A stretch of 64,000 bases of DNA from Glycomyces buryatensis (lineage in GTDB: Bacteria > Actinomycetota > Actinomycetes > Mycobacteriales > Micromonosporaceae): positions 48,128 through 112,127 of the forward strand of contig NZ_STGY01000076.1 of assembly GCF_004912275.1 (NCBI RefSeq), in the 5' to 3' direction. The position numbers were made by a program, and so were the translations under genes. A model generated the notes under the pieces. The model ran no database searches, was not told the origin of the DNA, and was given only the letters and a program-made list of their open reading frames with translations. This document shows, piece after piece, positions 1 through 9,657 of the stretch; the stretch's first letter is position 1; every line of letters begins with the position of its first letter.

Positions 1-395
1 CCGGTCAGCTCGGCCGCGACGCCGTTCAAGGCCGTGTCGTATTCGGCGTCGGGTTGGACGCCGGGCACGTCGCCGAGGATCTCGTCGCGGGCCTCCTCGA
101 GATGCGCGCGATAGTCCTGCACCGCATCCGAATCGAAGGCGATGCGCTCGCCGTCGTCGGGGGTGGTGGCTTCGAGACCGGGCACGCCGCCGTCGTAGAC
201 GGCGACGGGCTCGTCGGCGAACTGGATGATGTAGCGACCGTCCTTGAAGGAGGTCGGGGACGAGGGGAGCGCCGGGTCTGCGGTGGCCGTATAGGCGAAG
301 ACGGTGAGGCTTGTGGCGGCTACGGCCGCGGCGCTGAGCGCCGCTATGACGCTTCGCCGACGACCGGCGGCCCGCAATGAACTCATGGATATCAC
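1..395 (-). CDS. Subtilisin-like (S8) secreted serine protease, N-terminal part
   Basis: Cut by the window edge; only about 131 N-terminal residues are present. A basic N-region followed by an Ala/Val-rich hydrophobic stretch is a Sec signal peptide. After it comes an inhibitor_I9-type propeptide: a YIIQF strand near residue 53, and the YDTALNGVAAELTG block near the edge is the usual end of S8 prodomains. The catalytic domain lies outside the window. I prefer the GTG at 395 because AAAGGA sits 9 bases upstream; an in-frame ATG at 386 is the alternative. Family knowledge: such proteases are exported and mature by propeptide cleavage. Catalytic residues cannot be checked here. Confidence 0.75.
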   Translation of the reverse strand, partial: MISMSSLRAAGRRRSVIAALSAAAVAATSLTVFAYTATADPALPSSPTSFKDGRYIIQFADEPVAVYDGGVPGLEATTPDDGERIAFDSDAVQDYRAHLEEARDEILGDVPGVQPDAEYDTALNGVAAELT

Positions 396-819
396 CGGGG
401 GAGTTCCTTTCTGACAGAACAGAGGTGGTGGTCCGCCGCACCGGTTCCCGCGAACAGGCGTATCCGCAGCGGCGGATTCAGGGGAGGAGCAAGGACTCGT
501 GAGACGGGGGGAGAAAGGGCGCGACCGACCCAACCGCGGCCGCGCCCGGCCCGCGACGGTCGGTCGCGGACGAGTTGAAGTACTAGAAGCTTCAACTGAG
601 GTGAGAATGAATGTCAATTCGAGATGACACAGATCACATCAAAACACTTATTACTGACAAGTAGTACTAATCTCGACGAAATGGCTGTTAGCGGGCACGC
701 TTGATAGCGCCGTGCGCCGGTCTTTTCGGTTCCGGTTCGGGCGTCGTTCGATCTTGCAGGTCAATGGCTGACTGTTGCCGCCTCCGTCGGCATCAATTCG
801 ATCCCTAATGGATCGTGAA
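396..819. other. Intergenic region upstream of the protease gene
   Basis: No convincing gene. The part from about 590 to 690 is clearly AT-richer than the surroundings and probably carries the promoter of the protease gene on the minus strand. The short reading frames here have no recognisable domain or ribosome binding site. Confidence 0.4.
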
Positions 820-1548
820 TCAGCTCGCGGAGGCGATCGCGGTCTCGACCGAGTCGGCGAAGGCCGCGGGGTCGACGAGTTGCCCGTTGACCTTCGCGGT
901 GGGCGTGCCGGTCACGCTCTGCTCGTTCGTGGCGGAGGCGGTGCTCTCCCCGAGCCAGCCCCGGTACGTCTCGTCTTCCACGCACGCCTCGAACGCCGCG
1001 CCGAGTCCGACGTCCTCGGTGCCGATGCGCTCCAGTTCGTCGTCGTCGAGCCCGCGGGTGTTCTCGGCGGGTTGGGCGGCGTACAGCGCGAGCGTGTAGT
1101 CGAGGAATTCCTGCTGTCCGGTGTCGGCGGCGCACACGGCCGCCGCGCCGGCGCGGGTCGAGTACCGGGTGCCCTGACTCAGGCGGTCGAGGATGGCGAT
1201 CGGGTGGTAGTTCACTGTCACGGAACCGTCGTCGATCCAGCGTTGCAGATCGGCGGCGTAGGTGTCCTCGAACTCCTTGCAGGCCGGGCACAGGTAGTCG
1301 ATGTAGAGGTCGATCTGGACCGGGCCGTCGCCGATCTTGACGGCGTGGGTGTCGGTGGTTTCGGCGGCCGGTTCGTTGACCTCGTAGTCGACCTCGCGGT
1401 TCATCCAGATGCCGACGCCGAGCAGGCCGCCGACGAGCAGGACGGCCGCGCCGATCGCGACGCCGAAGACGATGCGCTTGCGGCGCGCCTCTGCTTCCCG
1501 CTGTCTGCGGAGTGCTGCGGCGGCTTGTTTTCGTGACGAAGTTGCCAT
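820..1548 (-). CDS. Membrane-anchored DsbA-like thioredoxin-fold protein
   Basis: 242 aa. A charged Arg/Gln/Glu-rich cytoplasmic N-terminus (1-25) is followed by one transmembrane segment (about 27-48) and an extracytoplasmic DsbA/thioredoxin_4 domain. The active-site CPAC motif is at residues 87-90 in LYIDYLCPAC, and a cis-proline-type TGTPT motif lies near the C-terminus. This is the usual actinobacterial layout for envelope thiol oxidoreductases that form or shuffle disulfides in secreted proteins. The ATG at 1548 has AAAGGA and ACCTCC upstream; longer in-frame extension has no signal. The many secreted hydrolases nearby are plausible clients, but that is inference. Confidence 0.85.
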   Translation of the reverse strand: MATSSRKQAAAALRRQREAEARRKRIVFGVAIGAAVLLVGGLLGVGIWMNREVDYEVNEPAAETTDTHAVKIGDGPVQIDLYIDYLCPACKEFEDTYAADLQRWIDDGSVTVNYHPIAILDRLSQGTRYSTRAGAAAVCAADTGQQEFLDYTLALYAAQPAENTRGLDDDELERIGTEDVGLGAAFEACVEDETYRGWLGESTASATNEQSVTGTPTAKVNGQLVDPAAFADSVETAIASAS

Positions 1549-1800
1549 TGCGGAGGTGTTCCTTTCAATGCGGCTGACCGCATTCGTGCTGAGTGGAGTC
1601 GTGCGGGACGCCTGTGGGCACCGCGCGGTCAGCGGCCGTCGCTGAAGCGACAGGGCCGCGGGCGGCACTGCAGACGCGTCGCCGATGGACCGAGCCGGTG
1701 CGCAGGGCGACCGACACGGCTGGGTGGCGAGCGAAGAGGTCGTCCGTTCATCCGCAGGGCGGAGGTGCCGACGGGGCGTGCGCCTCCGTCGATGAACGGG

Positions 1801-2343
1801 TTACCGGGAGAAGACCGCCGTCGGCGGGCCGCGTCGCGGCACGGCTGCGGCGAGGAGCATCAGCTGCGGACGCACGCCCTCGGGCGCGGGCACCGCGCGG
1901 CGCGGCGGCAGGACCGGACCCGCCGCTTCGAGCAGTCGCAGGCACAGACCTGGCCCGAACGCGAGGATGAGCAGGTCGAGGAAGGCCGTCAGCGCGGCGT
2001 CGCCGCGGGCCAACCAGACGGCCGTGACGGCCATCGCCAGCGCGTGCGCCAGCAGCATCATCGGGCTCGGCGCCAGGTGGTGCGCGTGGCCGGACGCGAC
2101 CATGAACCACGCGTGCAGGCCTGATTGTGCGAGCGCGCAGGCGGCCGCGATCACGCCGACGCCGCGCTGTCTGTCGCCGAGGCAGTAGGCCGGCAGTGCA
2201 AGGACCGCGACGGCGGTAGCGAACGTTCCGAAGGAGAGCAGCGACCCGCCGGCGATGAAGTGCAGGGTGGCCGTGACGGCCACGCAGGCCACCGCGAACA
2301 CGAGGGCGCGAAGCCCGCGGATCAGCGGCTGACCGATATGCAC
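1801..2343 (-). CDS. Small polytopic membrane protein, function unknown
   Basis: About 180 aa with roughly four hydrophobic segments (around residues 10-32, 38-57, 62-80 and 92-135) and a His-containing loop SGHAHHLAPS between segments, followed by a Pro/Arg-rich tail. I do not recognise a named family. The clustered histidines could bind a metal, but this is only suggestive. The GTG at 2343 is chosen because the reading becomes membrane-like right after it; the upstream in-frame part is Arg/Pro-rich and looks non-coding. The ribosome binding site is weak. It is co-oriented with the DsbA-like gene about 250 bp downstream. Confidence 0.55.
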   Translation of the reverse strand: MHIGQPLIRGLRALVFAVACVAVTATLHFIAGGSLLSFGTFATAVAVLALPAYCLGDRQRGVGVIAAACALAQSGLHAWFMVASGHAHHLAPSPMMLLAHALAMAVTAVWLARGDAALTAFLDLLILAFGPGLCLRLLEAAGPVLPPRRAVPAPEGVRPQLMLLAAAVPRRGPPTAVFSR

Positions 2344-2474
2344 CGAGTGATTCTCGCATGGCCGCCGCGGCGAACGGCGATCCGGATCGGGGCACCGCAG
2401 GCCTCGATCGACCTGTGCGGCACGGGTAACCTCACTGATCGAACGTAGGGAGGGTTCAACCAGCAGGACAGCAA

Positions 2475-2513
2475 TGCGCCCGGCCCGCATCACCGAGATG
2501 CGAGCCGGGCGCG
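2475..2513 (-). terminator. Hairpin terminator downstream of beta-helix gene
   Basis: A GC-rich inverted repeat with 16-base arms at 2476-2491 and 2497-2512 (15 of 16 pair) and a 5-base loop. It lies about 20 bases past the stop codon at 2531 of the minus-strand gene. Confidence 0.7.
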
Positions 2514-2530
2514 ATGGGCCTCCGGCAGCG

Positions 2531-5494
2531 TCAGCCCGCCGGGTCGCCCTGGCTCGTCTCGACGCTGAACTGACTGAAATCCGCCTGGCCGACCGAGGTC
2601 GAATGCGAGGTGAAGATCATCCCGGCGTCCTGGGTCGACGCCGTCCCCGCCGCGGTCACCGGAGCACCCAGCTGCGTCCAGTCGGTGCCGTTCGCCGAGT
2701 ACTCGGCCGTGACCTGGTCGCCGGTGCGGGAGAGCCGGAGCCAGACCGGGGCCGTGGCCGCCTGCTGTCGGCCTTGGTCGAGGAATCCGTCCCCATCGGA
2801 GTCCCATTGGAGGCTCACGCCGTTGTCGGGCGTGGCGACCAGCACGACGTAGCCGCCCGCCTCCTCAGGATTCGTGACGTCGTTGCGGAGCACGAGGCCG
2901 GCCTTGGTCCACGGGTTGACCGGGTCCACCGCGTCGACCCGCACCGTGACGACCGAGCCGTCCTGGACGGCGCCCGGGGCGTAGACGGTGCCGTACTCGT
3001 CGTCGCGCTGGCCGCCGGCGCCCCAGATGTCGGCACCGGCGTTGCGGATGGCGTAGACACCGTCGAGTTCGCCGAACTGGCCCGGCACCGAGCCGTACGT
3101 GCTCAGGGTCGTGACCGGCGCGGCGACGGCCGTCGCCGCGTTCACCGTCCGGGAGACTTGGTCGCCGCTGACGGTGTAGCCCGCTGCTACTTCGACGGTG
3201 CCGACCTCGATGGGTTCGGTGAGTACGTCAGGGGCGGTGAGCCGCAGCTCGATCTGGGCCGAACCGCCCGCCTCCAGGAAGGTGGGCACCGCCTCGACCG
3301 GCTCGACGGCCCAGCCTTCCGAAGCGGTGGCGGTCAACGCCAGGTCGGTGAGCGCCACGCCCTCGGCGAGGTTGGTCAGGGTCGCCTCGACGTCGGTCGC
3401 CAAGCCCGGTGCGACCTCACCGTCCACAGTGATGTTGAGGGCCAGTTCCGGGCGTCCCGGATCGGTGCCGGTTCGCAGCGCGGGGGAGATCCCGGCGTTG
3501 TAGATGACGCGGGCGGCGTCGGTCGGGACCGACTCGCCGCGGGCGAGGCGCACGGTGCCGGTGACGGTGTTCGTCCCGCGCCCGTCGGCGAAGTTCGCGT
3601 TGCCGCCGACCACCCAGTTGTCGGTGTACGTGACGTCGCCGGTGTGGTTGGTCGAGCGCTGGTTGAAGAACTGGGTGTGCGAGGCGTCGAGGACGTTGCC
3701 GTTCACGCTCCAGTATCGCGAGCCCTCGTCGAAGTAGAGGGCCGCGCGTCCGGCCGGGGGATCGTCGGGGAGGCAGATGTAGTTGCCCTCGAGGACGCTG
3801 CCCGGCGCGGCCGACAGGTTGTAGAACGCGGAGCCGTCGTTCATCTCCAGCATGACGTCGTGGATGTAGTTGAACGCGACGCGGTTGTCCGCCAATGTAG
3901 TGGGCGTGTCGTAGACCGGCTGGTAGTCGTAGAGGCCGCGCTGCAGGTACTCGGGGCTGCCTCCGGGATCGTTGGCGCCCCAGCCGTAGCCGGTGTTGAT
4001 GCCCGAGTACGGCAGGTTCCGCACCTCGTTGCGGACGATGCTCGCCCGGGTTGCGTACGTGGCGAGGATGCCCGCCCCGTCCTTGTACTCGATGGCGACG
4101 TTGTCGACGAGGTTGTCGCTGATGGTGATGTCCTCGACGATCATGCGCTCGTCACTGGGATGGTGCGCGTCGGACTGCACGCCGCCGACCACGATCGCCT
4201 GGCCCGAGGTCTGGTGGAACTGCGAGCGGGACACGACGATGTCGCTCGCGCCGAGTCCGACGCCGGTGGCGTGCGCGTTGGCGTCGTTGCCGATGCCGAG
4301 GCCCACGGAACCGATGCCGGTGTAGACGTTGTCGCTCAGTTCGATGTGGTGCGCAGCCGACACCTGCACGGCCGCGGGCATCTGGTGCCAGGTGTTGCGC
4401 GTGCCCTCGAACTCTCTGCAGCCCTCCGCGCAGGTGGCGAAGGCGTCGGCCGGGCGGTCGTGGTCGCCGCCGATGAGGAACGCGCCGGACTGCTGGCTCG
4501 CGTAGCCTTCGTCGGTGCCGGGCGCCGTCCAGGTCGTGCCGGTGAACCGGATGCCGGAGAACCGCAGGTCGTGCACCGGTTCGTCGTAGGTGCCGCCGAT
4601 CTCCAGGAGCGTTGCGAGGCGCGGCAGTTCGACGCTCGCCTCGTTCACGTCCTGGCCGTCCAGCGGCTTGTAGTAGACCTTCCCGGCTTCCCGGTCCAGG
4701 TACCACTCGCCCCGCTCGTCGAGGAACTCGCGGGCGTTGACGATGTAGAGCGGACCGGCGCGGAAGGTGTGCTGGACGGTGTCCCAGCCCCACGTGTTGT
4801 TGTCCCAGGCGGGCTGGGCCATCGCGATGCGGTCGGCGGTGATGCCGGCGACCGGTGACCGGCGGTGGGTGAAGGACCCGACGAACTCCAGCTCCGTGCG
4901 ATCGGGCTGCTCGATATCGGCCAGCCATGCCAGCGAATCGGCCAGGTCGACGCCGTCGGCGGTGAAGCTCACGGCGTCGCGGGGAAGCTCGGTGCGGGCG
5001 CGGGTGGCGAGTCGGCCGTCCACGTAGAGCTGTCGCGCCTCCAGGTTTGCGTCCGCGGGGGCGGGCGCCTCCCACACGCCGGGCATGGTGGTCGACTCGG
5101 TCCAGCCGGTCACCGGCGAGGCGCCGGAGATGACGGGCGTTTCGCCGGGGGCCGCGGTCCAGGTGATCGGGTGGTCGGTCGAGCCCGAATCGCGGGCGTC
5201 GAAGCGGAGCGGTTCGGTGAGGCGGTAGGTGCCGCCGGCCAGTTGCACCACGATGTCGCGGTCGTGGCCGTCGGCGCTCCGGACGACCTCTTGGGCCCGC
5301 TCCAGTGAGCACGGGTTTCGCGGTTGGCACCAGGCGGTGCCCTTGCCGTCCGGGCTGACGTACAGCGTGAGCGTGCGGTCCTTCCCGGCGGCCGCTGCAG
5401 GGTTACTCAGCATGGCCGCCACGCAGGCGATCGCGACGCCGAGCGCGCCGAGTGCGAGAGCTCTTCGACTTCGTTGTCTTGTGGCAGGGGGCAT
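2531..5494 (-). CDS. Secreted right-handed beta-helix protein, GH141-like candidate
   Basis: 987 aa. Sec signal peptide (1-36, ending AAAAG). The mature N-terminus LYVSPDGKGTAWC plus the following VVQLAGGTYRL segment is typical of the parallel beta-helix family that includes GH141 and related polysaccharide hydrolases. Beta-helix coils with repeated Asn-rich turns run to about residue 640. They are followed by a NEW3-like beta-sandwich (about 680-790) and a C-terminal LamG/DUF1349-like domain (about 800-980). GH141 contains an alpha-L-fucosidase and a xylanase, so a fucose or xylan linkage is plausible given the neighbouring fucose genes, but I cannot assign the substrate. GGAG motifs precede the ATG. 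It lies 139 bp downstream of the second beta-helix gene in the same direction and is probably co-transcribed with it. Confidence 0.75.
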   Translation of the reverse strand: MPPATRQRSRRALALGALGVAIACVAAMLSNPAAAAGKDRTLTLYVSPDGKGTAWCQPRNPCSLERAQEVVRSADGHDRDIVVQLAGGTYRLTEPLRFDARDSGSTDHPITWTAAPGETPVISGASPVTGWTESTTMPGVWEAPAPADANLEARQLYVDGRLATRARTELPRDAVSFTADGVDLADSLAWLADIEQPDRTELEFVGSFTHRRSPVAGITADRIAMAQPAWDNNTWGWDTVQHTFRAGPLYIVNAREFLDERGEWYLDREAGKVYYKPLDGQDVNEASVELPRLATLLEIGGTYDEPVHDLRFSGIRFTGTTWTAPGTDEGYASQQSGAFLIGGDHDRPADAFATCAEGCREFEGTRNTWHQMPAAVQVSAAHHIELSDNVYTGIGSVGLGIGNDANAHATGVGLGASDIVVSRSQFHQTSGQAIVVGGVQSDAHHPSDERMIVEDITISDNLVDNVAIEYKDGAGILATYATRASIVRNEVRNLPYSGINTGYGWGANDPGGSPEYLQRGLYDYQPVYDTPTTLADNRVAFNYIHDVMLEMNDGSAFYNLSAAPGSVLEGNYICLPDDPPAGRAALYFDEGSRYWSVNGNVLDASHTQFFNQRSTNHTGDVTYTDNWVVGGNANFADGRGTNTVTGTVRLARGESVPTDAARVIYNAGISPALRTGTDPGRPELALNITVDGEVAPGLATDVEATLTNLAEGVALTDLALTATASEGWAVEPVEAVPTFLEAGGSAQIELRLTAPDVLTEPIEVGTVEVAAGYTVSGDQVSRTVNAATAVAAPVTTLSTYGSVPGQFGELDGVYAIRNAGADIWGAGGQRDDEYGTVYAPGAVQDGSVVTVRVDAVDPVNPWTKAGLVLRNDVTNPEEAGGYVVLVATPDNGVSLQWDSDGDGFLDQGRQQAATAPVWLRLSRTGDQVTAEYSANGTDWTQLGAPVTAAGTASTQDAGMIFTSHSTSVGQADFSQFSVETSQGDPAG

Positions 5495-5632
5495 TGCTCC
5501 ACAGCTCCGTCCGTTGAGCGATGTTCGTATGCACGGTGTTCGGGCTTCCGTTCTGTATGTCCTCAGCCTTGGTCGCTTTCGGCCAGTCGGGCCAGGGCGT
5601 CATTGCAACCACTCTCCTGTGTCTGCTCACCG

Positions 5633-8437
5633 TCAGGAAAGGGTCCATTGCTGATTGTTGCCGCCGTGGCAGTCCCACAGGTTCACCCGGGTGCCGTTGG
5701 CCGTGGCCCCGTCCACCACGTTCAGGCAGAGTCCGGACTGGACGCCGGTGACGGTGCCGTCGGGGTTGAGGTTCCATCGCTGGTTGGCCCTGCCGTGGCA
5801 GGTCCAGATGATCACCTCCGTGCCCGCGCTGGTCCCCGAGCCGGAGGCGTCCAGGCACTTCAGTGAACCGCCGGAGTAGACGGTGAGCTCACCGGAAGCG
5901 GTGTGGGTCCACTGCTGGTTGGCCCCGCCCCAGCAGGACCAGATCTGGATGCTGGCCCAGTTCTCGGTCGACTGGCCGGTCACGTCCAGGCACTTGCCCG
6001 CCGCCGTCGCGCGCAGTTCGCCAGAGACCGGAGCCGAGCCGTCGTCCGAGAATCCCTCGTTCCACGCCTCGATCCACTCGTCTCCGAAGTCCGGGTTCGT
6101 CGCCAGCGGGCTCGACTCGGAGAAGGTCCGCGAGGCGCGGTCGAACCCGACCTCCCCGGGAGTGCCGGCCGAGACCTGGACGGTGTTGATGCCCGGGTTG
6201 TAGTCGTCGTAGCCGTATTCGGAGAACCGCCAATCACCGGTGTTGATCCGCACGTTCCTCGCGATGACGGTGCCGGAGGGTACGAGCAGGGAGTCCGGGT
6301 TCTCGTACGTGGCCTCCACAGTGCACGTGTTCGTGTCGATCGCCTGGCAGGCCGTGCCGTCCGGGCGCGTCGGCCAGTACCAGTCGGCGAGGTCGGGGTA
6401 CTGGTCCTCATAGTGGTCCAGCCAGGTCGCGATGTTCGCCGCCGTGTTCGTGAAGCCGGTACCGTCGCCGGGTTTCAGCATGTCGTTGAACCGCTCGACG
6501 TGCACCTTCTGGTTCGGCACGGGGAGCGTCGCGCCGTGCTTGGTGCGGAACGTGAGTTCGAAACCGGTGTGGTCGTGGTCGAGGAAGACGTTGTCGGTCA
6601 CCTGCGAGGCGCGTCCGGAGTTGATGTAGACCGCTTCGGTCCCCGACTCGAAGAGGTTGTGGTGGATGTTCATCGCCGACATGCCGTCGTCGAGATAGAC
6701 GGCCCAGCGGCGCTCGCCTTCGATGCCCTTGAACGTGTTGTACGAGATCTCGTTGCCCAGGTACGTGTAGTCGCGGCCCGAGTAGATCGCCGCCTGGTCC
6801 CTGGCCTCCGTCAGCACGTTCTCGAACTCGTTGTGCGTGACGAGCATGTCGTTGCCGAAGATCTGCAGGGCCATGTTCGGTGTGTCGTGGATGTAGTTGT
6901 ACGACGCGGTGTTCCCGACGCCGGCCAGCGTGATCGCGGGCGTGTAGTCCTTGAGGGCCAGCTTCGAGATGTCCCAGAACTCGTTGCCGCTGACGAGGTT
7001 GTCGCCGCGTTCCAATGAGTCGCGGTCGCCTCCGGTGGCCCATACGCCGCCGCCTCCCAGGTCGTGGAAGGCGCTGTTCAGCACCCGGTTGTCGTGCCCG
7101 CCGCGGCGGGTCGCGAATTCCGCGAGCGCGGTCAACTCGTCGTTGTCCTCGCCGATCCGGACGGCGTCGAGGCTGAAGTTGGAGAACTCGGAATTCTGGA
7201 TCGTGCAGGACTCGCAGTCGAGCAGTTGCATGCCGACGCCCGTACCGCCGTCGAGGCGCAGGCCGTCGAACGTCACGCGGGTGACGCCGTCGAGCGTGAA
7301 GAACGGTTCGCCGACCGACGTAAGCGAGATCGACTTGCCTGCCACGGTGCCGTCGGCGGGGAGGTAGTACAGCACGTCGTTGCCGTTCCACCGGTCGATG
7401 TAGTACTCGCCCGCGGTGTCCAGTTCGTACAGGATGTTCTGCGCGACGAGGCTGAACACGCCTCCGGTGGAGGTCGCCCGGTACATCGTCGGGAAGTGGC
7501 TGCGGAGGTTGAAGCCGTCATCGGCGGCCGAGTAGATCTGGAGGTTCTCGGTCGCCCAGTCCGTGCCGAAGAACCCGTTCAGCCACCCGTCCGTCTCGTG
7601 CTGCGCGTTGTCGACGTAGTAGGGGTCGTTCGGATCCGTGGAGTGGGGCGGTTGATTCACCTGCTGGTTCCAGATCGTCGGCGGCCCCCATTCCAGGAAC
7701 CGCTCTTTCACCGCCGCCGAGTTCGCGTTGAAGATCGGCCCCGGCATCTGGAGCATCTCTTCATAGGTCTTCGTATTGCTGGTTTTGTCCGAGAAGAAGT
7801 CCCGGGCGCCCTGCGGCGCGTAGCTCACCGACAGGTCGGTCCGGGTCATCTTCGTGCCGCCGTTCGGGTACTGCGCGAGCCGCTGCGTGGACCCGTCGAC
7901 GAGCAGTTCGGGCGGCATCGGCTGCTGCACCCAGTTGAACCCGTTCTTGTGGAGCTCGCCGGTCGGGATGCCCGCCGCTCCGAGATCGAACACGTATACC
8001 TGGTCGCGTACCGAACTCTGCAGGCGGGCCGCCGACGAGAATTGAGCCCCCGAGACGTCCGTCAACTTCTGAAAGCCGCCTGTCTGCAGCTTGTGCGCGC
8101 CCGTGAAGCGGACGTCCTCGCCCTCGTACGCGGCGTACGTGACGTGCGAATGCGCCGCACCGCTGAGGACCGTGGTCTCCTCCACGGGGTACACGCCGCC
8201 CCTGATGTAGACCGCTCCGGGAACATTGGCCGAGGTCTGCCCGGCCAGCAGATCCCGTGCCGCCGCGATCGACGACACCGGATCCTCGAACGTCCCCGCC
8301 GCATCCGGCTCGCCATCCGTCGCCACGTACACGACGATTTCGCCCTGCTCTTGGCCGATCGCCTCGGCCACCGGCAACCACGCCCCGGCCGCGACCACCG
8401 CGGCGACGGCGAGGATGCCTACTACTCTGCTGCGCAT
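5633..8437 (-). CDS. Secreted beta-helix carbohydrate-active enzyme with C-terminal ricin-B lectin
   Basis: 934 aa. Signal peptide (1-28). The opening IVVYVATDGEPDAAGTFEDP and the GAVYIRGGVYPVEE strand are typical of right-handed parallel beta-helix enzymes. Repeated N-x-I turn motifs continue to about residue 790. The last ~125 residues form a ricin-B lectin with three QxW-type repeats (NQQWTH, NQRWNL, NQQWTL). The ATG at 8437 has GGGAGG six bases upstream, so the 10-codon longer in-frame start is rejected. A fucose-regulon element (site A) lies about 30 bp upstream, so it is probably induced with the fucose genes. A glycosidase acting on a fucosylated polymer is inferred; the exact family is uncertain. 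Confidence 0.75.
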   Translation of the reverse strand: MRSRVVGILAVAAVVAAGAWLPVAEAIGQEQGEIVVYVATDGEPDAAGTFEDPVSSIAAARDLLAGQTSANVPGAVYIRGGVYPVEETTVLSGAAHSHVTYAAYEGEDVRFTGAHKLQTGGFQKLTDVSGAQFSSAARLQSSVRDQVYVFDLGAAGIPTGELHKNGFNWVQQPMPPELLVDGSTQRLAQYPNGGTKMTRTDLSVSYAPQGARDFFSDKTSNTKTYEEMLQMPGPIFNANSAAVKERFLEWGPPTIWNQQVNQPPHSTDPNDPYYVDNAQHETDGWLNGFFGTDWATENLQIYSAADDGFNLRSHFPTMYRATSTGGVFSLVAQNILYELDTAGEYYIDRWNGNDVLYYLPADGTVAGKSISLTSVGEPFFTLDGVTRVTFDGLRLDGGTGVGMQLLDCESCTIQNSEFSNFSLDAVRIGEDNDELTALAEFATRRGGHDNRVLNSAFHDLGGGGVWATGGDRDSLERGDNLVSGNEFWDISKLALKDYTPAITLAGVGNTASYNYIHDTPNMALQIFGNDMLVTHNEFENVLTEARDQAAIYSGRDYTYLGNEISYNTFKGIEGERRWAVYLDDGMSAMNIHHNLFESGTEAVYINSGRASQVTDNVFLDHDHTGFELTFRTKHGATLPVPNQKVHVERFNDMLKPGDGTGFTNTAANIATWLDHYEDQYPDLADWYWPTRPDGTACQAIDTNTCTVEATYENPDSLLVPSGTVIARNVRINTGDWRFSEYGYDDYNPGINTVQVSAGTPGEVGFDRASRTFSESSPLATNPDFGDEWIEAWNEGFSDDGSAPVSGELRATAAGKCLDVTGQSTENWASIQIWSCWGGANQQWTHTASGELTVYSGGSLKCLDASGSGTSAGTEVIIWTCHGRANQRWNLNPDGTVTGVQSGLCLNVVDGATANGTRVNLWDCHGGNNQQWTLS

Positions 8438-8454
8438 AAAGACCTCCCAAGACA

Positions 8455-8482
8455 ACATACATAACATGTATGATCTGTTATT
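8455..8482. promoter_or_regulatory. Fucose-regulon element A
   Basis: ATACATAACATGTAT has perfect 6-base arms around a 3-base spacer and is followed by TGATC; TGTATGAT is at 8467-8474. It sits just upstream of the ribosome binding site of the ricin-tailed beta-helix gene. It shares the TGTATGAT or AACATGTA half with the elements at 9541, 12258, 17021, 24045 and 36462. Operator function is inferred. Confidence 0.6.
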
Positions 8483-8705
8483 TCCGGGAGCGTAGCAGCA
8501 TCCACGCGGCGACGCAATGAAGCATTTAAGGTTCGCGATATGTTATTGAGGGAGGGATGTTTCCTGTTGGCGGACAAGCCGAACCGGGGCAGGGCAGCGC
8601 TGAGGGCATCTTCCGCAGTTCTGCGGTCGGAGCAAAATTGACGCGCGCAGCGTTCAACTGGGGGTCGGCCCCGGCTGCCCATGCGCGGTGGTCGCCAGGC
8701 GGCAC

Positions 8706-9458
8706 TCAGTCCGTGGCCGGCTCTTCACGGGGGCGGCGGCGTTTCCAGGACGAGGTGATGTGTTTCCGCATGGCCGCGGCGGCCCAGTCGGCATCGCCGT
8801 CGAGCAGGGCTTCGAGGATCCGAGCGTGGCCTTCGTGGGCATGCTCGATGTCATCGCGGGTGGGGTCTCCGCTGTACTGCGGAGTGTGCAGTGCCTTGCC
8901 CTGAATGTTCGCGACGATCGCCCTGCCGAACGCGTCTCGCGAGGCGCGGTGGATCAGTTCGTGGAACTCGAGATCGACCCGCATGTAGGCGGCGGGGTCG
9001 TCCTTGAGCTCTGCGAGTTCATCGAGTTTCGCTTTGAGCGCCGAGCGCTGCGCTTCGTCGAGCTGACCGGCAGCCCGGGCTGCCATGGCGCACTCCAGAT
9101 TTGCCCTGATCTCGATGAGATTGTCGAGATAGAACAGTCGGTCCTTGCGTTGGAAGAGCCCTTGGAGGACCAGCGGGTCCAAGAGGTTCCAATGCTCTTG
9201 GTCGAGAACCATCGTCCCCCACCCCTGTCGCGACAGGACCAGGCCCTTCTCGACCAGGGCGGTCGTGGCTTCGCGGATGACCGTGCGGCTGACCCCGTAC
9301 TGCTCGCACAGTTCACCGACGGGCGGCAGGGCCGAGCCCGGCTTGTATTCGCCGACGACGATCGCGGTCGCCAGGCTCTTGACGACCGCGGCGGCGAGCG
9401 GGGGGCGGTTGCGCTGCGGCTGAAGAACCTCGCCGCCGATCGCGGGTGTCGAATGCAT
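8706..9458 (-). CDS. GntR-family (FadR subfamily) transcriptional regulator, probable fucose repressor
   Basis: 250 aa. N-terminal winged helix-turn-helix (about 20-90) with the typical GntR signatures GEYKPGSALPPVGELCEQYGVSRTVIREA. The C-terminal FCD ligand-binding domain (about 100-235) has D-x3-H in DLEFHELIH and H-x3-H in HAHEGHARI, the residues that bind a metal in this subfamily. It is co-oriented with and downstream of the fuconolactonase/FAH/SDR genes, and element B lies in its own upstream region, so autoregulation is likely. The effector is probably a fucose-pathway intermediate (inference). The ATG has GGAG about 12 bases upstream. Confidence 0.88.
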   Translation of the reverse strand: MHSTPAIGGEVLQPQRNRPPLAAAVVKSLATAIVVGEYKPGSALPPVGELCEQYGVSRTVIREATTALVEKGLVLSRQGWGTMVLDQEHWNLLDPLVLQGLFQRKDRLFYLDNLIEIRANLECAMAARAAGQLDEAQRSALKAKLDELAELKDDPAAYMRVDLEFHELIHRASRDAFGRAIVANIQGKALHTPQYSGDPTRDDIEHAHEGHARILEALLDGDADWAAAAMRKHITSSWKRRRPREEPATD

Positions 9459-9537
9459 GTCGTCAGCGACTCCAAATCCGTATCAGCGGATGCTTCCGCC
9501 TATCAGACGAATCCTACGCGACCGAACGTTGGCTCGT

Positions 9538-9562
9538 CACTTGTATGATAACTTACATGTTG
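9538..9562. promoter_or_regulatory. Fucose-regulon element B
   Basis: Read on the minus strand this is AACATGTA-N8-TACAAGTG, identical in both halves to element D. It lies about 80 bp upstream of the GntR start and downstream of the SDR stop, consistent with a separate, autoregulated promoter for the regulator. Confidence 0.6.
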
Positions 9563-9657
9563 GTCGGTCGCAGGGCAGGCGGGCACGAACCGATGTAGAT
9601 CGGGACGCTGTGTGCGAGCAAGGAAGCGCTGCCGTATTCGGTGCCCTCCTCTCGATC

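Noticed and set aside
2474..4858. 794-aa plus-strand reading frame
   Set aside because: Antisense to the beta-helix gene; composition is the Arg/Val/Gly-rich pattern of a GC-rich shadow, with no domain or ribosome binding site.
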